Assembly (NCBI RefSeq): GCF_027270315.1
Contig: NZ_CP114413.1
Span: 6,572,001-6,636,000 of the forward strand
Length of the DNA: 64,000 nt
Direction of reading: 5' to 3'
Source: Streptomyces cinnabarinus
GTDB lineage: Bacteria; Actinomycetota; Actinomycetes; Streptomycetales; Streptomycetaceae
Shown one piece after another: positions 49,278-56,353 of this stretch (its first letter is position 1; every line of letters starts with the position of its first letter). Below the pieces are notes generated by a model. That model ran no database searches. It worked only from the letters and a program-made list of their open reading frames with translations, and had not been told where the DNA came from. Both the position numbers and the translations under genes were made by a program.

Positions 49278-50222
49278 TCAGCTGGCCAGTGCCGTCGTGG
49301 TCGTCAACTCGTGCACCGCGACCACGTCCATCCGCGCGGGCGAGCCCAGCACCGAGGTCCCGCAGCTCTCCGCGCGGGGCGGCAGCGCGGCACCCTGGGT
49401 GACGACCACATGCCACTGGCGTCCGTCGCCGTGCGCGACGGTCACCGTCCAGCGGGGCGCCGCACCCTCCGTACGCACGACGCTCAGGGCGTCCGCCGCG
49501 TACTCGCCCACGGCCGTACGCACCGCCAGCTCGGCCGCCTGCCCCGGCCGCTCCCACGCGGAGTTCCCGCGGCAGCCCTCGACGACGATCCGCCCCTCCC
49601 GCGCGCGGTGGAGGATCTCCTTGACGGAGTGCGCCTCCGCCCGGCCGTAGGCGTAGCCGTACGGCAGGACCAGCAGGGTCGGGGAGAAGCGATGTCCGCC
49701 CAGATGGGTGACCTCCCAGACGCCGCCCACGCCGGAGGCGTCGAGTTCGGCCGCGAGGGGGCGGCCGAGGAGGGCGCAGCAGCGGTCCCGCTTGCCGTTG
49801 GTGCACACGAGCGCGAGCGGGTCGCCCGTGTGCGGGGCCGCCTGGAGCGCCGAGTCGAAGCCGCTGTGGTCGCCCTTGCCGAGCGTGGCGAAGTCCAGGT
49901 CGAGCAGTCGGCGCGGATCACGGAGCGTCGCGCCGTGCAGCCAGGCGTTCCCCGGAGTGGTGTGGGCGGCGTACACCTGCCGCGCGGTGGGCGTTCCGCG
50001 GTCGGCGTGGCGCCCGGGGCGGCGGATGAGCGCGATGCGCACGCCGGTGCCCTTGGCGGCCGACTCCAGGGCGCGGCCCAGCACGGGGTCCAGATGGCTG
50101 GACGTGAGCGCCTTGGCCCCCCACGGACCGGGCTGCTCCAGCAGCAGCCAGGTCTTCGCGGTGGCCGCGGTGCCCGCGATGGGCTCATCGAGGTCCCGGG
50201 AGTCACTCGAGCAGGTACTCAC
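49278..50222 (-). CDS. Sucrase/ferredoxin-like (Suc_Fer) protein, iron-boxed
   Basis: A 314-residue cytoplasmic protein of the Suc_Fer-like family, related to thioredoxin-fold 2Fe-2S ferredoxins. Family-type blocks are WLLLEQPGPWGAKAL, LVCTNGKRDRCCALLGRPLA, WEVTHLGGHRFSPTLLVLPYG and the C-terminal CRGNSAWERPGQ. The cysteines of CTNGKRDRCC and of CRG could hold an iron-sulfur cluster. The GTG start at 50222 has an iron-box-like sequence ending at its doorstep and no ribosome-binding site, suggesting a leaderless, iron-regulated message. A role in iron release or redox chemistry under iron limitation is inferred. Confidence 0.88.
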   Translation of the reverse strand: MSTCSSDSRDLDEPIAGTAATAKTWLLLEQPGPWGAKALTSSHLDPVLGRALESAAKGTGVRIALIRRPGRHADRGTPTARQVYAAHTTPGNAWLHGATLRDPRRLLDLDFATLGKGDHSGFDSALQAAPHTGDPLALVCTNGKRDRCCALLGRPLAAELDASGVGGVWEVTHLGGHRFSPTLLVLPYGYAYGRAEAHSVKEILHRAREGRIVVEGCRGNSAWERPGQAAELAVRTAVGEYAADALSVVRTEGAAPRWTVTVAHGDGRQWHVVVTQGAALPPRAESCGTSVLGSPARMDVVAVHELTTTTALAS

Positions 50223-50241
50223 AAAGGTGAGCCTAACCTGA
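50223..50241 (-). promoter_or_regulatory. Iron box (DmdR1/IdeR-type operator)
   Basis: Positions 50223-50241 match the 19-bp consensus TTAGGTGAGCCTAACCTAA at 16 positions; the central 15 bases (AGGTGAGCCTAACCT) are identical. It sits in the 54-bp gap upstream of the Suc_Fer gene and abuts its GTG start. Iron-loaded DmdR would repress the gene. Confidence 0.85.
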
Positions 50242-50276
50242 GTTGATCCAGAGTGGCTTCCCGATCCGCTCGTGTC

Positions 50277-51533
50277 CTACTCCGGCAGTGGTTGCGGCGG
50301 CCTCGGGCCGACATAGTGCCCGCTGGGGCGCATCCTCAGCGGGCGCTCGCCGTACTCCTCCAAGGCGTGGGCGATCCAGCCCGCCGTCCGTGAGACGGCG
50401 AAGACCGTCTCGCCCGCGGTGGCGGGCATGCCGCCGGCCACGGTGAACACGGCCAGCGCTAGGTCGACATTGGCGTGTAGCGGGGTGTGCCGGGCGGTCG
50501 TGGCGACGATGTCGCGGGCCGCCGCGAGGGCGGGCTCGGCCCGGGGGATCTCCTCCAGCAGCCCGAACAGCACCCGCGCGCGTGGGTCCTCGCCGGGGTA
50601 GAGCCGGTGCCCGAGGCCCGGGATGCGGCGGCCCGCCCGCAGTTCTTCGGCGATCACCGGCGCCGCGTCACCGCGGTCGAGGACGTCCAGCAGCATCCGG
50701 TGGGCCAGCCCGCTCGCCGCGCCGTGCAAGGGGCCCTCCAGGACGCCCAGGCCCGCGGAGACGGCCGCGTAGGCGTGCGCGCGGGCGGACGCGGCGACCC
50801 GCACGGCCAGCGTCGACGCGGCGAGGTCGTGGTCGACGAGCAGGGCCAGGGCGGTGTCCAGGGTGCGCAGCGACGCCTCGTCCGAGGGGAGGCCGCTGAG
50901 CCGGGCCCACAGCCGGTGGGCGAGCGGGCCCGTGTCGCGGTGGCCGCGCCGGACCGGCGGCAGCGCGGCGACGAGGGTGGGGATCAGGGCCCGCGCGGTG
51001 CCGAGTACGGCCTCCTCGGACAGGTCGAAGCGCAGCGGGTCCGCGGTCGCGGCGGCGATGGCGGCGACCCTCAACCGGTCGGTGGGGCCGGTGTGTTCCG
51101 GCAGCGCGTCGACGGCGCGACGGGCCGCGGCGACCGTGGCCTCAGGGGCGGAGAAGCCGATGCCGGGGCGGAGTTGCCCGGTCCACAGCCACTCGGCGAC
51201 CTCTTCGTAGGAGTGGCGGACGGCGAGTTCGGCCGCGTCGACACCCCGGAAGTAGTACCTATCCTTGTCGATGAACGTGATGCGGGTCCGCACCGACAGC
51301 TCGCTTCCGGAGCCCGAAGTGCCGCCGCTCTCCCGCCGGTTGCGCCGGGCGAGCTCCTCGACCTCCTTCGCGTCGAAGGTGCTGCCCCGGCCGCTCGGCA
51401 CCCGTCGGCTGCTGAGCTGACCGCGGCTGACGTACGCGTACACGGTCTCGGGCTTCACGCCGAGCAGTTCGGCGGCCTCCTTGGTGGTCAGCCGCCGGGT
51501 CGTGTGCCCGGAGCCGGGCTCTTGATCGCGCAT
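50277..51533 (-). CDS. Citrate synthase-like protein with N-terminal helix-turn-helix domain
   Basis: A 418-residue fusion. Residues ~14-60 are a MerR/excisionase-type helix-turn-helix (LTTKEAAELLGVKPETVYAYVSRGQL, SGRGSTFDAKEVEELARR). Residues ~80-418 are citrate synthase-like, with active-site regions PLHGAAS, GLGHRLYPGEDPRAR and HANVDLAL; the Asp of NVD is retained. It may be an enzyme that also binds DNA, or a regulator using the citrate synthase fold to sense acyl-CoA or oxaloacetate. The start was chosen at ATG 51533, with GGTGG upstream; other Met codons up to 51608 would run into the divergent promoter. It is divergent from a second citrate synthase gene. Confidence 0.88.
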   Translation of the reverse strand: MRDQEPGSGHTTRRLTTKEAAELLGVKPETVYAYVSRGQLSSRRVPSGRGSTFDAKEVEELARRNRRESGGTSGSGSELSVRTRITFIDKDRYYFRGVDAAELAVRHSYEEVAEWLWTGQLRPGIGFSAPEATVAAARRAVDALPEHTGPTDRLRVAAIAAATADPLRFDLSEEAVLGTARALIPTLVAALPPVRRGHRDTGPLAHRLWARLSGLPSDEASLRTLDTALALLVDHDLAASTLAVRVAASARAHAYAAVSAGLGVLEGPLHGAASGLAHRMLLDVLDRGDAAPVIAEELRAGRRIPGLGHRLYPGEDPRARVLFGLLEEIPRAEPALAAARDIVATTARHTPLHANVDLALAVFTVAGGMPATAGETVFAVSRTAGWIAHALEEYGERPLRMRPSGHYVGPRPPQPLPE

Positions 51534-51560
51534 GGAGGCCACCGTATCCGCTGGACGACG

Positions 51561-51597
51561 CATTGACTGATGTATTGATTCAATCAACATTGACAGA
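51561..51597. promoter_or_regulatory. Palindrome in the divergent citrate synthase promoter region
   Basis: TTGATTCAATCAA (51575-51587) is a perfect 13-bp palindrome, flanked by ATTGA-type half-sites at 51562-51566 and 51589-51593. It lies centrally in the 110-bp gap between the HTH-citrate synthase and the second citrate synthase. The HTH-citrate synthase is an obvious candidate binder. Confidence 0.6.
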
Positions 51598-51643
51598 TTC
51601 TCAGTCAAGCATGGACAGTCGAATCAAGTCCAGGGAGGAAATC

Positions 51644-52816
51644 ATGTCCGTCAACAGGTCGGCCACCACTCTCATCGAGGCGCCGCGAGGGCTCGCGGGC
51701 GTCGTCGTCACCGACACCGCCATCGGGGACGTCCGGGGGCTGGAGGGCTTCTACCACTACCGCCAGTACTCCGCCGTCGAACTCGCGCAGACCCGCGCCT
51801 TCGAGGACGTCTGGCATCTCCTGGTCCACGGCGAACTGCCGGACACCGGACAGGCCGCGGCCTTCGCCGCCGAGACCGCCGCGCTGCGGTGCCTGCCCGA
51901 CGAGGTCCGCGCGGTGCTGCCCGCCATCGCCGTGGCGAGCGCGAGCGCCGGCGGCTCCGGACCGCTCGCCGCCATGCGCACCGCGCTGTCCCTGCTCGGC
52001 GAGGTGCGGGGCTTCCGCCCGGTGTACGACATCGGCGCGAACGAACGCCGCCGGGACGCGCTGGCCGCGGCGGCCGCCGTACCGACGCTGCTCACCGCGC
52101 TGTACCGGCTCGGGCGGGGGCTTGAGCCGGTCGAGCCGCGGGAGGATCTGTCGTACGCGGCGAACTACCTGTGCATGTTGACGGGTTCGGAACCGGATCC
52201 CGTGCGGGCCAGGGCCGTCGAGCAATACTTGATCTCAACCATTGATCACGGCTTCAATGCATCAACCTTCACGGCGCGGGTCATCGCCTCCACCGGAGCG
52301 GACGTGGCGGCGTGTCTCGTGGGAGCCGTGGGCGCGCTGTCCGGCCCCTTGCACGGCGGCGCCCCCAGCAGGGCGCTCGACACCCTCGACGCGATCGGCA
52401 CGCCCGACCGCATCGACCCCTGGATCCGTGAACGCGTCCTCGCCGGTGACCGCATCATGGGCTTCGGCCACGCCGTCTACCGCACCGAGGACCCCCGCTC
52501 CCGCTTGCTCCGCGAGATCGCCCAGCGCTTCGGCGGCCCGCGCGTCGACTTCGCCGTGGAGGTCGAGCGCCAGGTCGAGACGATCCTCGCCGACCTCAAA
52601 CCCGGCCGCGAACTCCACACCAACGTCGAGTTCTACGCCGGCGTGGTCATGGAACTCTGCGGCCTTCCCCGCGACATGTTCACCCCCACCTTCGCGGCGG
52701 CCCGCGTCGTCGGCTGGAGCGCCAACATCCTGGAGCAGGCGGAAGACCGCAAGATCATCCGCCCGGCGGCCCGTTATGTGGGGCCGGGGGCACCGGTGGC
52801 GGTGCCCGCCGCGTGA
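51644..52816 (+). CDS. Citrate synthase (CitA-type)
   Basis: A 390-residue citrate synthase, condensing acetyl-CoA with oxaloacetate. Active-site regions are DHGFNASTFTARV, PLHGGAPSRALD (His), FGHAVYRTEDPRSR (His) and HTNVEFYAGVV. In the last the usual catalytic Asp is Glu, as I recall for actinobacterial CitA proteins. ATG 51644 has a strong GGGAGG site, so the upstream 27 codons of the frame are not used. Around 52225-52268 the codons switch abruptly to A/T-ending forms (TTG, TCA, ATT, GAT, AAT, GCA, TCA), unlike the rest of the gene; see findings. Confidence 0.95.
   Translation: MSVNRSATTLIEAPRGLAGVVVTDTAIGDVRGLEGFYHYRQYSAVELAQTRAFEDVWHLLVHGELPDTGQAAAFAAETAALRCLPDEVRAVLPAIAVASASAGGSGPLAAMRTALSLLGEVRGFRPVYDIGANERRRDALAAAAAVPTLLTALYRLGRGLEPVEPREDLSYAANYLCMLTGSEPDPVRARAVEQYLISTIDHGFNASTFTARVIASTGADVAACLVGAVGALSGPLHGGAPSRALDTLDAIGTPDRIDPWIRERVLAGDRIMGFGHAVYRTEDPRSRLLREIAQRFGGPRVDFAVEVERQVETILADLKPGRELHTNVEFYAGVVMELCGLPRDMFTPTFAAARVVGWSANILEQAEDRKIIRPAARYVGPGAPVAVPAA
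52229..52265. promoter_or_regulatory. Possible intragenic operator in the CitA-type gene
   Basis: The segment contains TTGA-TC-TCAA (52229-52238) and TTGAT-N14-ATCAA (52242-52246 with 52261-52265), the same TTGAT/ATCAA half-sites as the palindrome in the promoter. They occur in a tract of codons that are rare in this genome. Binding is inferred only. Confidence 0.4.
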
Positions 52817-52844
52817 CGGACCGGCACGGTCCACAGGGCCGACG

Positions 52845-53576
52845 CTAGGCGCCCGCGCCCGCGCCCGCTCCCGCCCCGGCTCCGGGCCCCGGCGGATCGC
52901 CCCCGCGCGTCTCGGCGATGGCGCGCTCGAACAGCCGGAACATGCGCCCCTCGTCGGAGTCGGGAGGCAGGGCCGCCTTCAGGGAACGTGAGGCGGTCCA
53001 GTAGCTGCGGAAAGCGGGGCTGCGCACGATGTCCCGGGCCTCGTGCAGGAGATCGTCCTCCGACCGGTCGCCCCATTGGAAGGCGAGTAAAAGGTGGCTG
53101 TAGGTCAAGTTGGCGTAGAGATGCTGCTTGATGACCGAATGGGGCTGTCCGGGGAAGTCGTTCCACACTTCGGTCAGGGAGGGGTCGTCCATCTGCATCT
53201 GGGTGAGCTGGACGTGGAGCCCCCGCAGGTCCGCCGCCGCGCTTCGGCGAAGTTCCGCCCGTGAGGCGACCAACTCCTCCCGCTGGAGGGCGAGTTCCCG
53301 GCGCTGGAGCTGAAGCTCACGCTGCTGGAAGAGCAGCGTGGTGACCAGCAGAAGCAGGGCGAGGCCGGAGAAGACCGCGCTCACGGCGCCGAAGTAGTCC
53401 CCGAGAACGCTGCGTTCGGCCGCGGTCCGTCGGTCTCCGTTGACGCGCTCCACGCCGTCGATGAGCCAGCCGCTGACCACGACGGACGCGGCGCCCACCA
53501 GGGCCACTCCCGCTCCGGCCGTGGTCAGCCAGATACCGCCTCTGACCGCTGAACGCCACGCGGAAACCCCTGCCAC
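52845..53576 (-). CDS. DUF6082 family membrane protein (copy A)
   Basis: A ~243-residue protein. Two membrane helices (GIWLTTAGAGVALVGAASVVVSGWLI and YFGAVSAVFSGLALLLLVTTLLF) are followed by a coiled coil (QQRELQLQRRELALQREELV). A helical DUF6082-type domain follows (LTQMQMDDPSLTEVW, KQHLYANLTYSHLLLAFQWG, AFRSYWTASR). The C-terminus ends in a (Gly-Ala) repeat coded by GCGCCC-type repeats. The start was chosen at GTG 53576 (site GGGGGGAGG); ATG 53606 is an alternative with a badly spaced site. The family function is unknown. Two small genes and a second DUF6082 gene follow in the same orientation upstream, as an apparent module. Confidence 0.8.
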   Translation of the reverse strand: MAGVSAWRSAVRGGIWLTTAGAGVALVGAASVVVSGWLIDGVERVNGDRRTAAERSVLGDYFGAVSAVFSGLALLLLVTTLLFQQRELQLQRRELALQREELVASRAELRRSAAADLRGLHVQLTQMQMDDPSLTEVWNDFPGQPHSVIKQHLYANLTYSHLLLAFQWGDRSEDDLLHEARDIVRSPAFRSYWTASRSLKAALPPDSDEGRMFRLFERAIAETRGGDPPGPGAGAGAGAGAGA

Positions 53577-53715
53577 GCCAGCCTCCCCCCGGATCGGCCC
53601 GGACATCCTGCCCGTACCGCACGAAGGGAAAACGCCGAGCGGCGAAGGGCCTGCCGCAGCCGCGCGGCAGGCCCGGAACTCGCTGCCTCGCCAGGGGCGA
53701 GCGGCCCCGGCGTCC

Positions 53716-53961
53716 TCAGGCGGCTCTGTCGAGGCTCTCCAGAGCGCTGAGGAGGGTGTGACGAGGTATGACCACCAACGTCTTGCCCGAGGGCAGCCGG
53801 CGTTGGCTGATCATCGCCTTCGGTGGGGTTCCGATGATGGCGATGAGGTCGCCCTCGGACAGCACGAAGACGGCGGGACAGGTCCGGCCAGTGGTGCATC
53901 GCTCCTCCTCGGGAGGCGAGTCGATGCGGCGGACTATGCGGAGACGGCAGGAAGCTTCCAC
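53716..53961 (-). CDS. Small protein, paralogue A of the DUF6082-associated pair
   Basis: An 81-residue soluble protein with pattern IVRR, then GRTCPAVFVLSEGDLIAIIGT, ending VVIPRHTLLSAL. It is clearly related to the neighbouring 78-residue protein (IVRR, GQTCPDIFELEDGDFAVIGT, VVITRETLLRAK) and shares its Cys-Pro and Gly-Asp positions. No known domain is recognised. GTG start at 53961 with AGGA upstream. Related small proteins accompany DUF6879/DUF6082 genes in many Streptomyces (from memory), so it may be a partner or modulator. Confidence 0.75.
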   Translation of the reverse strand: MEASCRLRIVRRIDSPPEEERCTTGRTCPAVFVLSEGDLIAIIGTPPKAMISQRRLPSGKTLVVIPRHTLLSALESLDRAA

Positions 53962-54009
53962 GGTCGACGTCCTAGGAAGTGATGGCTGGGGGGCAGATCG
54001 GGCGTTGGC

Positions 54010-54246
54010 TCAGGAGTCGGGGATGTCCCGCTTCGCGCGAAGGAGCGTCTCGCGGGTGATCACCACGATCCGCTCGTACTCGGCTCGCCCGGCGTCCGGC
54101 GGCAGCTTCCCGTCGAGTTCCTCGGTGACATCCGTCCCGATGACGGCGAAATCACCGTCCTCCAACTCGAAGATGTCCGGGCAGGTCTGGCCGGACGCGC
54201 TTCCGCGCTCGCGAGGAGTCGCACCGAGTCGGCGCACGATCTTCAC
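54010..54246 (-). CDS. Small protein, paralogue B of the DUF6082-associated pair
   Basis: A 78-residue acidic protein, paralogous to the 81-residue neighbour. The conserved parts are KIVRRLG at the start, SGQTCPDIFELEDGDFAVIGTDV in the middle, and YERIVVITRETLLRAK at the end. GTG start at 54246; no strong ribosome-binding site is visible. It is 48 bases upstream of paralogue A on the same strand, so the two small genes are probably co-transcribed. No function is known. Confidence 0.75.
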   Translation of the reverse strand: MKIVRRLGATPRERGSASGQTCPDIFELEDGDFAVIGTDVTEELDGKLPPDAGRAEYERIVVITRETLLRAKRDIPDS

Positions 54247-54473
54247 AGGGGGATACCGCCTTATGGCTCTGGATGATGGGGTGCCCTCCGAGCCTGGCCT
54301 GACTGTCTGGTGTGCCGACAGGGCGATCTCTCCGAGCGCGCTGGTGTCCGTCGGAGCGCCCGGAGAGGGGCAGGGAGAAAGATAGCGACTCCGATGCGCC
54401 AGTGGCGGGAGATACGAGTCGGCGTGTGAGTGAAGTAGTCCGTCTGCCCTTGACTAACCGTGCTTTCCGCTGG
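54247..54473. promoter_or_regulatory. Spacer ahead of the small paralogues
   Basis: 227 bases, with lower GC than the neighbourhood in parts. No gene is supported; it probably carries the promoter for the small-protein pair. Confidence 0.3.
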
Positions 54474-54980
54474 TTATGACGGTTTATCAGGTGGATCGCC
54501 GACCACCCACCACTCGTCGCTGTCCGATTCGGCGAGCTCCTGGACCAGGTCGTCCATCATCCGCCCCAGCGCGAACTCCTCCGACGTGTCGGGCAGGCTC
54601 TTGCGGTGATGCCGGGTGGCCTCCCAGTACTCGCGGAACACCGGGTTCTGGCACATGACCCGCAGATGCCCGTGCAGCTCGGCCAGGGTGACGGCGCCGA
54701 TGCGGTGGAAGAACAGGGCGTTGACGTAGAGGGCGTTGGCGAAGAGGTACTGGCGCTGTTTGTCCAGCGGGATGTCGGCTTCGTAGGTGTCGAGGACCGC
54801 GGCCAGTGCCGGATCGTCCATGGCCTTGCACAGCAGGTCGAAGTGGAGCCGGTGCTGTTCGATGAGGGCAGCCCGCTTGCGGTGGTGCGAACCGGTCGTG
54901 GAAATGAAGCGGGTCACCGCCGTGACCCGTGCTTTGACCAGTGCGCCGAGCGAGCGCATCCCCGAAGTCTGTGTGGCCAT
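54474..54980 (-). CDS. DUF6082 family protein (copy B), soluble
   Basis: A 168-residue protein. The DUF6082-type domain (FDLLCKAMDDPALAAVLDTY, KQRQYLFANALYVNALFFHR, NPVFREYWEATRHHRKSL) covers most of it. It lacks the two membrane helices of copy A; a basic N-terminus (RKRAALIEQHRLHF) may lie on the membrane surface or bind partners. ATG start at 54980 with GGGGG six bases upstream. The last codons are unusually A/T-rich (CCA CCT GAT AAA), unlike the rest of the genome, and hint at recent acquisition. It closes the four-gene accessory block. Confidence 0.8.
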   Translation of the reverse strand: MATQTSGMRSLGALVKARVTAVTRFISTTGSHHRKRAALIEQHRLHFDLLCKAMDDPALAAVLDTYEADIPLDKQRQYLFANALYVNALFFHRIGAVTLAELHGHLRVMCQNPVFREYWEATRHHRKSLPDTSEEFALGRMMDDLVQELAESDSDEWWVVGDPPDKPS

Positions 54981-55300
54981 GTCAACCCCCGAATCAGGCG
55001 GCCGTCCGCCGGTCGTCGGGGTGCGGGTCGACTGAAGGGGACCGGCGAGCGGTGGGCGGCGCTTGCCGTCTCCCAGGGTGCCGAGCGGCTCTGATCGGCA
55101 GGGAGGCGGAGAGGAGGCGCACGGAGGGAAGCGAGGGTCGCACAGTCCGGCGCCATGCCCAACGTCTGCCCCGCAAGTGCTGCTAACAATCGTTCACTTC
55201 GCCCGGTTTCTTGCGGCTCGTATCCTGGACCGGCATTGATTCTTCGTACGCGCGCCGGGACAAGAGCCGGTGCACGCGTCGGTGTGAGAGAGGTCGCTCG
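54981..55300. promoter_or_regulatory. 320-bp divergent spacer (DUF6082-B / CobW-like gene)
   Basis: No gene is supported. TTCGCC-N17-TATCCT (about 55198-55226) is a candidate promoter for the CobW-like gene. No clear Zur box was recognised. Confidence 0.4.
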
Positions 55301-56353
55301 TTGCCCAGCCGTACCGCGCAGCAGATCCCGGTCGTCGTCCTCGCCGGCTTCCTCGGCTCCGGCAAGACCACGCTCCTCAACCACCTCCTGCACCGCAGCG
55401 GAGGCAGCCGGATCGGAGCGATCGTCAACGACTTCGGGGCCATCGAGATCGACGCCATGGCCGTGGCCGGCGCCCTCGGCGACTCGACCGTGGCCCTCGG
55501 CAACGGCTGCCTGTGCTGCGCTGTCGACGCCAGTGAACTCGACCTCTACCTGGAGCGGCTCGCCGCGCCCGCCGCGGGCATCGACGTCATCGTCATCGAG
55601 GCCAGCGGCCTCGCCGAACCACAGGAACTGGTCCGCATGGTGCTCGCCAGCGAGCATCCCGGCATCGTCTACGGCGGTCTCGTCGAGGTCGTCGACGCCG
55701 CCGAGTTCGACGACACCCGCGCCCGGCACCCCGAGCTCGACCGGCACGTCGCCCTCGCCGACCTCGTCGTCGTCAACAAGACCGATCGAGCGGAGGAGCC
55801 CGAGCGGGTGCTCCGGCTCGTCGGTGAGCTTGCCGAGCGCGCCGCCGTCGTACCCGCCACCTACGGGCGCATCGACCCCGAGTTCCTCTTCGACTGCCGG
55901 CCCGGCGAGGAGCGCGTCGGGCAGCTGTCCTTCGACGATCTGCATGAGCACGGGCACGGTGACCATGACGGGCATCTGCACGCCGCGTACGACAGCGTCT
56001 CGTTCGTCTCCGGCCGGCCCCTCGATCCGCGCTCGCTCATGAGCTTCCTCGACAGCCGTCCCGAGGGGCTCTACCGGATCAAGGGGTACGTCGACTTCGG
56101 GCCGCACGACGCCGGTAACCGGTACTCCGTGCACGCCGTCGGGCGGTTTCTGCGGTTCTACCCGGAGCCCTGGGCGCAGGGCGCCGACCGTCTCACCCAG
56201 CTCGTCCTCATCGGCTCCGGCATCGACGCGCCCGCCCTCGCCAAGGAGCTGCAGGGGTGCACGAGCGACGCCCCGCACGCCGATGAACACGGCATGTGGG
56301 GCGTCCTGCGCTATGTCCGGGGCTCCGAGGACGAGCCCGGTCCAGGGGCCTAG
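55301..56353 (+). CDS. CobW/COG0523-family GTPase
   Basis: A 350-residue G3E GTPase of the COG0523 group, implicated in zinc, cobalt or other metal delivery. The Walker A is GFLGSGKTTLL, the metal-binding signature is GNGCLCCAV, and the switch and NKTD-type motifs follow (VVVNKTDRAEEPER). A His-rich stretch (HEHGHGDHDGHLHAAY) lies near residue 220, and the CobW C-terminal domain ends the protein. The TTG start at 55301 has GAGAGAGG eight bases upstream and gives an N-terminus near the P-loop. Its stop overlaps the parC stop on the opposite strand by four bases. Confidence 0.92.
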   Translation: MPSRTAQQIPVVVLAGFLGSGKTTLLNHLLHRSGGSRIGAIVNDFGAIEIDAMAVAGALGDSTVALGNGCLCCAVDASELDLYLERLAAPAAGIDVIVIEASGLAEPQELVRMVLASEHPGIVYGGLVEVVDAAEFDDTRARHPELDRHVALADLVVVNKTDRAEEPERVLRLVGELAERAAVVPATYGRIDPEFLFDCRPGEERVGQLSFDDLHEHGHGDHDGHLHAAYDSVSFVSGRPLDPRSLMSFLDSRPEGLYRIKGYVDFGPHDAGNRYSVHAVGRFLRFYPEPWAQGADRLTQLVLIGSGIDAPALAKELQGCTSDAPHADEHGMWGVLRYVRGSEDEPGPGA

